From positions 12,259 through 76,258 of the forward strand of contig NZ_DAIOEU010000015.1 of the NCBI RefSeq assembly GCF_036746095.1: a DNA stretch of 64,000 nucleotides, given 5' to 3'. This document shows, piece after piece, positions 58,604-64,000 of the stretch (position 1 is the first letter of the stretch; every line of letters starts with the position of its first letter). The stretch comes from Dyella_B sp036746095. Lineage in GTDB: Bacteria; Pseudomonadota; Gammaproteobacteria; Xanthomonadales; Rhodanobacteraceae. Below the pieces are notes generated by a model. It did no database searches. It was not told where the DNA came from and saw nothing but the letters and a program-made list of their open reading frames with translations. Both the position numbers and the translations under genes were made by a program.

Positions 58604-59689
58604 TTAGTGCGCCTTCTTGTCGAGCGAAAGTGCGAGATCCCGCTGTTTGGCGAGGTCTGCGGGAACCTCGGCGAAGGTGTAGTCGAACATCGCCGTGACG
58701 GGCTGGGTCTTGGTCTGCAGGTAGGCGTTGACCTCGTTGTCCATCCACTCGTCGCACTCGGCCTTCCAGGCCTCTTCCTTCTTGTCGTCCCACACTTTCT
58801 TGGCGACCAGCCAGTTGCGCAGGCGCTTCATCGGCTCCTTCGCCCAGGCGTCCTTCACTTCCTGCTCGCCACGATAGCGGCGGGCGTCATCGGCGGTGGT
58901 GTGATCGCTCAGGCGATAGGTGACCAGCTCCAGCACGCTGCCGCCCTCACCGTTGCGCGCACGCTCCAGGGCGTCTTCCATCGCCTTGCGCACGGCGATG
59001 ATGTCGTTGCCGTCCACCTGGATGCAGTAGAGACCGGCGGCGATGCCTTTCTGTGCCAAGGTCGGCGCACCGGACTGGATCTTGCGCGGCACGGAGATGG
59101 CCCACTGGTTGTTGACGATCACCGCCACCAGCGGCAGGTTTTGCGCGCCGGCAATGTTGATGGCGCCGTAGAAGTCGCCCTTCGACGAACCACCGTCGCC
59201 GATCGTGCACACAGCTACGCGTTTTTCGTTGCGGATCTTGAAGGCGAGCGCCGTGCCTGCCGCATGCAGGCATTGCGTGGCGATCGGCACCGACCAGGCG
59301 AAATCGTGACGTGCGGGCTCGTTCTGGTAGTCGTTGCCGCGTTCGTCGCCGCCCCAGTACATGTACACCTCGCGCGGCTGTACGCCGCGATAGAGCTGTG
59401 CACCGTATTCGCGATAGCTCACGGCGAGCACGTCTTCGGGCTTCATGGCGCTGCCGATGCCCACGTGCGACGCTTCATGACCCAGGCAGCTTGCATACGT
59501 GCCCAGCTTGCCGGTACGTTGCAAGGCCACCGACTTGGCGTCGAACACGCGGGTGGACATCATCAGTTTGTACAGTTCGACCATGTGGTCGAGGTCTTTG
59601 GTGAATTCGGGCAGGTCATTCCTGACCTGCTTGCCTTCGGCATCGAGATATTGCAGGTATTCGATTTCAAACTTGGCGGCGATGGACAC
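58604..59689 (-). CDS. 2-oxoacid dehydrogenase E1 alpha subunit
   Basis: The 361-residue protein has the TPP pyrophosphate motif GDGGSSKGDFYGAIN..VNNQ at about 163-195, RVFDAKSVALQRTGKLGTYASCLGHEA and the SDHTTADDARRYR phosphorylation-loop region. The GTG at 59689 after GGGAGCG is chosen, since the longer ATG form adds an Arg-rich leader. It decarboxylates a 2-oxoacid to an acyl-TPP and passes it to E2. The gene set could be pyruvate or branched-chain specific, so no symbol is given. Confidence 0.92.
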   Translation of the reverse strand: MSIAAKFEIEYLQYLDAEGKQVRNDLPEFTKDLDHMVELYKLMMSTRVFDAKSVALQRTGKLGTYASCLGHEASHVGIGSAMKPEDVLAVSYREYGAQLYRGVQPREVYMYWGGDERGNDYQNEPARHDFAWSVPIATQCLHAAGTALAFKIRNEKRVAVCTIGDGGSSKGDFYGAINIAGAQNLPLVAVIVNNQWAISVPRKIQSGAPTLAQKGIAAGLYCIQVDGNDIIAVRKAMEDALERARNGEGGSVLELVTYRLSDHTTADDARRYRGEQEVKDAWAKEPMKRLRNWLVAKKVWDDKKEEAWKAECDEWMDNEVNAYLQTKTQPVTAMFDYTFAEVPADLAKQRDLALSLDKKAH

Positions 59690-59959
59690 GACTCGCTCCC
59701 GGATGGGGTAGGGAAAAACGGTGCGGGGGGAGGCGCGGCCCATCCAGTGGGGCCGGACGCGCTGAGGATGCTTTGACTTATTTTACGTGGGCGTCACCAC
59801 GCTGTGTGTGTAGTCAGAGCGACCTTTCGAACCCAGACAAACGCCAATTGATAGCAGGCTGCCTTGCTGCGTCGCAAGGTACACTGCAGCATGCGAGTCC
59901 GTACGTGGGGGTTCGCCAGAGTGGTTAACATTCCATTTTTTTGCAGGTTTGCGGGCGCC

Positions 59960-60808
59960 ATGACGGAAAACCAGCGGGACCTCGAGGCAGGCATCGAACT
60001 CGACTTGAGCGGCCGGACCACTTATGGCGGCTATCTGCGGCTGGATCAATTGCTTAGCGCGCAACAGCCGCTCACGCAGCCGCCGCATCACGACGAAATG
60101 CTGTTCATCGTGATGCACCAGGTGGCCGAGCTGTGGATGAAGCTGGTCATCCATGAATTGACCTCGGCGATCGCGCACCTGCGTATCGATGACGTGAATG
60201 AGTGCCTGAAGATTCTCGCGCGCGTCAAGCACGTGCAGCGGCAGCTGTTTGAACAGTGGGCGGTGCTGGAGACGCTGACGCCAGCGGAGTACCTGGAATT
60301 TCGCGATGCGCTGGGTTCGTCGTCCGGCTTTCAATCGTTGCAGTACCGCATCATCGAGTTCACCTTGGGCAACAAGAATGCACAGATGCTCAAAGTGTTC
60401 GAATATGACCCAGCAGCGCAGGCGCGCTTGCGTAAAGCGTTGGAAACGCCAGGTTTGTACGACGAATTCCTGCGCTATCTCGCGCGCCGCGGCCATGCCG
60501 TACCGGCGGCGCGAGTTGAGCGCGACTGGACTGAGCCGTATCAGCGCCATGAAGGTCTGTTGCCGGTGTTCAAGCGCATTTATGAGCAGCGTGCGGCGTT
60601 CTGGCCGGAATATCACATGTGCGAGCAGTTGGTGGACATAGAGGAGAGCTTCCAGCTCTGGCGTTTTCGGCATATGAAAACGGTGGAGCGGATCATCGGA
60701 CACCGGCGCGGAACGGGAGGTTCCTCTGGCGTGGCCTTTTTGAAGAAAGCGCTGGAGCTGGAGTTCTTTCCCGAGTTGCTGGATGTACGTACCGTATTGG
60801 GAAGCTGA
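59960..60808 (+). CDS. kynA: tryptophan 2,3-dioxygenase
   Basis: The 282-residue protein has the substrate-site H53 in PPHHDEMLFIVMHQVAELWMKL, the LGSSSGFQSLQYR segment, and the heme-ligand His in the C-terminal FRHMKTVERIIGHRRGTGGSSG region. It opens the tryptophan ring to N-formylkynurenine, the first step of the kynurenine path. Length and motifs match the well-studied Xanthomonas enzyme. No kynureninase gene is adjacent. Confidence 0.95.
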   Translation: MTENQRDLEAGIELDLSGRTTYGGYLRLDQLLSAQQPLTQPPHHDEMLFIVMHQVAELWMKLVIHELTSAIAHLRIDDVNECLKILARVKHVQRQLFEQWAVLETLTPAEYLEFRDALGSSSGFQSLQYRIIEFTLGNKNAQMLKVFEYDPAAQARLRKALETPGLYDEFLRYLARRGHAVPAARVERDWTEPYQRHEGLLPVFKRIYEQRAAFWPEYHMCEQLVDIEESFQLWRFRHMKTVERIIGHRRGTGGSSGVAFLKKALELEFFPELLDVRTVLGS

Positions 60809-60814
60809 CCGCTT

Positions 60815-60878
60815 GCGTAGGCTGGAGGCAATCCCAGCATGGGCAGCAAGCAACGAAGCTGGCATTTCGTCCCAGCCG
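60815..60878. repeat. dispersed GTAGGCTGG..CCCAGC repeat
   Basis: GCGTAGGCTGGAGGCAATCC and GCTGGCATTTCGTCCCAGCC form an imperfect inverted repeat. It resembles the units at 20876-20944 and 14633-14682. It lies just after kynA. The rest of the 256-bp gap up to the transporter holds nothing clear. Confidence 0.55.
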
Positions 60879-61064
60879 GTGCAGCGCGCCAGCACGTCGG
60901 CGATATGCGCAAGAACATGCCGAGTTGAGCGCTTTGTGCAAAGTATTTGGAATAGATGACCGTCTTCGTCCACATGACGAATGACTCAGGTTGCTGCGTT
61001 GCATTTGACGGAATGCGTTGCGCTGGTTACATCTTCGTAAATCTGAAACCAAAGGGGTAACCGC

Positions 61065-62573
61065 GTGAACCAGCACTCCGACGCCGGCGTCCAGTCCGCG
61101 CCCGACTTTCCACAACTGTTCGGCCACCCGCGCCCGTTGTGGATGCTGTTCATGACGGAGTTCTGGGAGCGCTTCGCGTACTACAGCCTCAGCTGGGTGT
61201 TGGCGCTGTATGCGGTGGCGCAGTTCTATAACGGCGATCCGACCGGGCAGGGCTGGGCCAGCAGCATCTTTGGCGCGTACGTGGCGCTGGCGTTTGCCTT
61301 CGGCGTGTTCGGGGGCTATGTCGCGGACAAGATCATCGGCTACCAGCGCTCGATCCTGCTCGGTGCGGTGGTCATGTCGGCGGGCTTGTTCGTGCTGATG
61401 ATTCCCAGCCGCGATGCCTTGCTGTTCGGGTTGGCGATGGTGATCGTGGGCGATGCCTTGTTCAAGCCGAACATCTCTTCGATGGTGGGGCAGCTTTACG
61501 CGCAAGGCGATGAGCGGCGTGATCGCGGTTTTACGCTGTTCTACATGGGCATCAACTGCGGCGCTTTCCTTGCGCCGTTGATTACCGGCTGGATGGCCAG
61601 CTATTTCACCAAGACCCCGTTACAGCAGAACTTCCGCATCGTGTTCGCGGCGGCCGGCGTGGGCATGCTTTTGAGCCTGCTGTGGTTCTGGTTCGGGCGG
61701 CGTGGCTTGCGTGGCGTGGGGCGCCCGCCAGCGGGTAGGGAAAGCCGCATGCGCGTCCTGCAAGTTGTGGTTGGCGTGGCGATCGCCGTGCCGGTGACGT
61801 ATCTGTTGCTGGCCAAGCTCGGCGCCGTGGGCCTGCAATGGGTGATGGGCGTGCTGTTCGTCGGCATGGTGATCGTGCTGATCGCCGAGGCGCTGCGCCA
61901 CGATCGCGTGCAGCTTCATCGCGTGATCGCCATGTTGATCATCTTCGCCTTCAACGTGCTGTTCTGGGTGTTCTATTACCTGTTCGGCACCACCTTCAAT
62001 TTCCTCGCTGAAAACCTGGTGGATCGGCAGATGTTCGGCGGCTGGATGTTCCCGGTGGGCTGGTTCCAGGCCATGACGCCGCTGTGGGTGGTGGCATTGG
62101 CACCGGTGACCGCGCTGGCATGGGGCTGGTTGGCCAAGCGGCATAAGGAGCCGTCCATTCCGCGCAAGTTCGGCCTGGGATTGATCTTCGAGGGCGTCGG
62201 CTTCATCAGCCTGATCTATGCCCTGTCGCACCTGCTCGACAGCCGCGGCCTGATTCCGTTCTGGCCGCTGGCGATGTGCTATCTGTTCCAGTCGGTGGGC
62301 GAGCTGTGCCTGTCGCCGATCGGCCTGTCGATGGTGACCAAGCTGGCGCCGCCGCGGCTGGTGGGGCTTGGCCTGGGTGGCTGGTTCCTGTCGACCGCGC
62401 TGGGCGGCAACCTTTCCGGCATGCTCGCCTCGCATATCAGCGGCGCCACGGGGATGACGGCGGCGTCCGCACTGAGCGGGTTCACGTTCTGCTTCTACGT
62501 GCTGGCCGGATCAGGCGTGCTGTTGCTGCTGATCTCGCCGCTGGTGAATCGCTTGATGCACGGCGTGAAGTAA
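61065..62573 (+). CDS. POT-family peptide transporter
   Basis: The 502-residue transporter carries the canonical E32-F-W-E35-R-F-A-Y-Y proton-coupling motif, VADKIIGYQRSILLGA, and the FYMGINCGAFLAPLITGW PTR2 signature, with about 14 membrane helices. It imports di- and tripeptides with protons. It starts at a GTG after AAAGGGGTAACC. Unlike the copy at 171-1490, which has a variant motif, this looks fully typical. It may feed peptides to the nearby amino-acid catabolism genes. Confidence 0.93.
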   Translation: MNQHSDAGVQSAPDFPQLFGHPRPLWMLFMTEFWERFAYYSLSWVLALYAVAQFYNGDPTGQGWASSIFGAYVALAFAFGVFGGYVADKIIGYQRSILLGAVVMSAGLFVLMIPSRDALLFGLAMVIVGDALFKPNISSMVGQLYAQGDERRDRGFTLFYMGINCGAFLAPLITGWMASYFTKTPLQQNFRIVFAAAGVGMLLSLLWFWFGRRGLRGVGRPPAGRESRMRVLQVVVGVAIAVPVTYLLLAKLGAVGLQWVMGVLFVGMVIVLIAEALRHDRVQLHRVIAMLIIFAFNVLFWVFYYLFGTTFNFLAENLVDRQMFGGWMFPVGWFQAMTPLWVVALAPVTALAWGWLAKRHKEPSIPRKFGLGLIFEGVGFISLIYALSHLLDSRGLIPFWPLAMCYLFQSVGELCLSPIGLSMVTKLAPPRLVGLGLGGWFLSTALGGNLSGMLASHISGATGMTAASALSGFTFCFYVLAGSGVLLLLISPLVNRLMHGVK

Positions 62574-62601
62574 CGGCATGCATGGCGAGCGCTGAAGCGT
62601 T

Positions 62602-63093
62602 TCAGCGCTCGCCGGGCTTCATGCCCGGCGCGTCTTCCAGCAGCTTGTCCAGGATGCGCGCCAGCCACTGACGTTCGTTTTCATCCAGCCTGGCCAGCAG
62701 CTCGCGCTCATGCGCGCGGGCCATCGGCGCCACATCGTCGTGAATATGCCAACCCGCCTCGGTCAGGCTCAGCACCGACCGGCGCTTGTCGTTGCCGTGA
62801 GTTTCGCGGTGTACGCGGCCAGTTTCGACCAGGCCGGCCAGCGCACGGCTGACCGCCACCTTGTCCATCGCCGTACGCTCGGCCACTTCGCGCGCCGAGA
62901 GGCCGTGGAACCGGGCCAGCACTGCCATCACGCGCCACTCGGTCATGCTGAGGTCGTAGCGGCGCTGGTAGTCGTTCGCGATCCCTTGGCTCACCGTGTT
63001 CGACAGGATCGACAGTTGGTAGGGCAGGAAGCGCTCCAGTTCTAGGGGGGCGTGTTCGGCTCCAGCAGGGGCGGGCTTGCGCGGATGGGACAT
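62602..63093 (-). CDS. MarR-family transcriptional regulator
   Basis: The 163-residue protein has the winged helix of MarR: YDLSMTEWRVMAVLARFHGLSAREVAERTAMDKVAVSRALAGLVETGRVHRETHGNDKRRSVLSLTEAG. It is divergent from hppD and an imperfect palindrome lies between them, so it likely represses tyrosine catabolism until an aromatic effector is present. The effector is not known. Confidence 0.92.
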   Translation of the reverse strand: MSHPRKPAPAGAEHAPLELERFLPYQLSILSNTVSQGIANDYQRRYDLSMTEWRVMAVLARFHGLSAREVAERTAMDKVAVSRALAGLVETGRVHRETHGNDKRRSVLSLTEAGWHIHDDVAPMARAHERELLARLDENERQWLARILDKLLEDAPGMKPGER

Positions 63094-63115
63094 TTGCGGC
63101 GGTGTTCCTTGCAAT

Positions 63116-63133
63116 TAGTTTCAGTTGTAACTA
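63116..63133. promoter_or_regulatory. putative MarR operator upstream of hppD
   Basis: TAGTTTCAGTTGTAACTA is an imperfect 18-bp palindrome (TAGTT..CA..TG..AACTA half-sites) between the divergent marR and hppD genes. It is 22 bp upstream of the MarR start and about 83 bp upstream of the HppD start. The size and AT-richness match MarR sites. Confidence 0.65.
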
Positions 63134-63215
63134 TAAGGGACGTCTGAATCCGATGATGGCATGGAGCGGAACGCTGATATCGCCGTCGTCGCGCATCGCT
63201 AACCAGGAGAGCGCC

Positions 63216-64000
63216 ATGAACGCCCAACCCAATCTCGGCATGCACGTCACCACCTTCGAGAACCCCATGGGCATCAACGGATTCGAGTTCGTTGAATTCG
63301 CCGCCCCGGCAGGCCGCGGTGGCGATTTGCATAGGTTATTCCAGAACATGGGTTTTACGGCGGTGCTCAAGCACAAGCGCCGCCCAATCACCATCTATCG
63401 CCAGGGCGACGTGAATTTCCTGGTCAACGAAGACCCCGATTCCTTCGCCGCCGATTTCGCTGCCAAGCATGGCCCCTGCGCTTGCGGCTTTGCGATCCGA
63501 TTCAAGAAGCCTGCCAGCGACGTGCTGAAGGCGGTGCTGGCCAATGGCGGCGAGGCACCGGCCGACAAGGCCGATACCAAGGCGGTGAACGCGCCGGTGG
63601 TCAAGGGCATCGGTGATTGCATGCTGTACTTGGTGGATCGTTACGGCGACGTCGGCAGCATCTATGACGGTGACTACGAAGCCATTCCCGGCGTCGATCA
63701 ACACCCGGCGGGTTTCGGCCTCACCTTCATCGACCACCTCACGCACAACCTGTACTTCGGCAACATGCAGCAGTGGTCCGATTACTACGAGCGCCTGTTC
63801 AACTTCCGCGAGATCCGCTACTTCGACATCAAGGGCGCGAAGACCGGCCTGGTGTCGAAAGCGATGACGGCGCCGGACGGCATCGTGCGCATTCCGCTCA
63901 ATGAATCGAGCGACCCGAAGAGCCAGATCAACGAATACCTCGATGCGTACCACGGCGAAGGCATCCAGCACATCGCCTGCTTCACCGACAACATCTACGA
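63216..64000 (+). CDS. hppD: 4-hydroxyphenylpyruvate dioxygenase, N-terminal part
   Basis: The gene runs off the right edge after 261 codons of about 355-360. It begins MNAQPNLGMHVTTFENPMGING and has the two-VOC-domain HPPD fold. Fe ligands H174 (FIDHLTHNLYFGNM) and H252 (EGIQHIACFTDN) are visible; the third, a Glu, lies beyond the edge. It converts 4-hydroxyphenylpyruvate to homogentisate in tyrosine degradation. A GGAGAG site precedes the ATG. It is divergent from MarR. Confidence 0.94.
   Translation, partial: MNAQPNLGMHVTTFENPMGINGFEFVEFAAPAGRGGDLHRLFQNMGFTAVLKHKRRPITIYRQGDVNFLVNEDPDSFAADFAAKHGPCACGFAIRFKKPASDVLKAVLANGGEAPADKADTKAVNAPVVKGIGDCMLYLVDRYGDVGSIYDGDYEAIPGVDQHPAGFGLTFIDHLTHNLYFGNMQQWSDYYERLFNFREIRYFDIKGAKTGLVSKAMTAPDGIVRIPLNESSDPKSQINEYLDAYHGEGIQHIACFTDNIY

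Noticed and set aside
61065..62573. The POT gene as part of the kynA transcript
   Set aside because: A 256-bp gap with a repeat unit separates them, and the transporter has its own start region.
63177..63192. A second copy of the long inverted repeat arm at 8743
   Set aside because: Only about 14 bases resemble the arm; too short to separate from chance.
1..64000. CRISPR arrays, insertion sequences, rRNA genes, replication origin
   Set aside because: I looked for regularly spaced repeats, transposase motifs, rRNA segments and DnaA-box clusters and saw none.

Overview
The window looks like a stretch of chromosome from a GC-rich gammaproteobacterium of the Xanthomonadales, most likely Rhodanobacteraceae (Dyella, Luteibacter or Rhodanobacter type). 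The grounds are the GC-rich, strongly GC3-biased genes, the GTCATTCC..GGAATCCA REP/REPIN elements typical of this order, the large TonB receptor, and gene pairs such as birA-coaX-SPOR and PhoP/PhoQ-PepSY. The genus is an inference. I see no replication origin, prophage, insertion sequence or CRISPR array, and one tRNA (Thr, anticodon TGT).

Layout. 1-7056 is a minus-strand cluster for peptide or muropeptide use: TonB receptor, serine hydrolase, dipeptide epimerase, POT transporter and the start of an RpiR regulator. 7432-9412 holds three small unrecognised proteins, an AhpD-like protein and an exported RidA protein, the last two separated by a very long inverted repeat. 9577-13850 is a signalling island: a two-domain KaiC-like ATPase, a single-domain receiver and a multi-PAS hybrid kinase. 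14728-23701 has a racemase, a LytS/LytTR pair with two ABC permeases, a GH89 alpha-N-acetylglucosaminidase and two tandem LAB_N proteins. 23906-32603 is mixed: YCII protein, KirBac channel, HAD phosphatase, nicotinamidase, cardiolipin synthase, an FAD enzyme beside a cysteine-dioxygenase-like protein, and TonB. 33111-38505 has a secreted protein behind a structured leader, a DUF885 peptidase, a DUF456 protein, a kinase-like protein and ferredoxin-NADP reductase. A decayed gene lies at about 38758-39027.

39142-49418 is mostly housekeeping: gph, dusA, PepSY-PhoP-PhoQ, birA-coaX-SPOR, tRNA-Thr, an antitoxin whose toxin gene is almost wholly deleted, arginase, and TrpS with an extra C-terminal domain. 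49479-54417 is envelope stress: a BON protein, a Spy/CpxP-like protein divergent from a CpxR/CpxA-like pair with a good CpxR box between them, and a lipocalin-like protein. 54631-64000 is catabolism: HxlR with a haloalkane-dehalogenase-like hydrolase, a 2-oxoacid dehydrogenase E1alpha-E1beta-E2 operon, tryptophan 2,3-dioxygenase, a second POT transporter, and MarR divergent from 4-hydroxyphenylpyruvate dioxygenase, which runs off the right edge.

Together the two ends suggest an organism living on peptides and amino acids: import by POT and TonB systems, then degradation of tryptophan, tyrosine, arginine and 2-oxoacids. Four two-component or kinase systems watch the envelope or cell state. The most unusual items are the KaiC-like island, the small-protein cluster at 7432-8175, the 167-bp inverted repeat, the toxin-deleted antitoxin and the several families of dispersed palindromic repeats.
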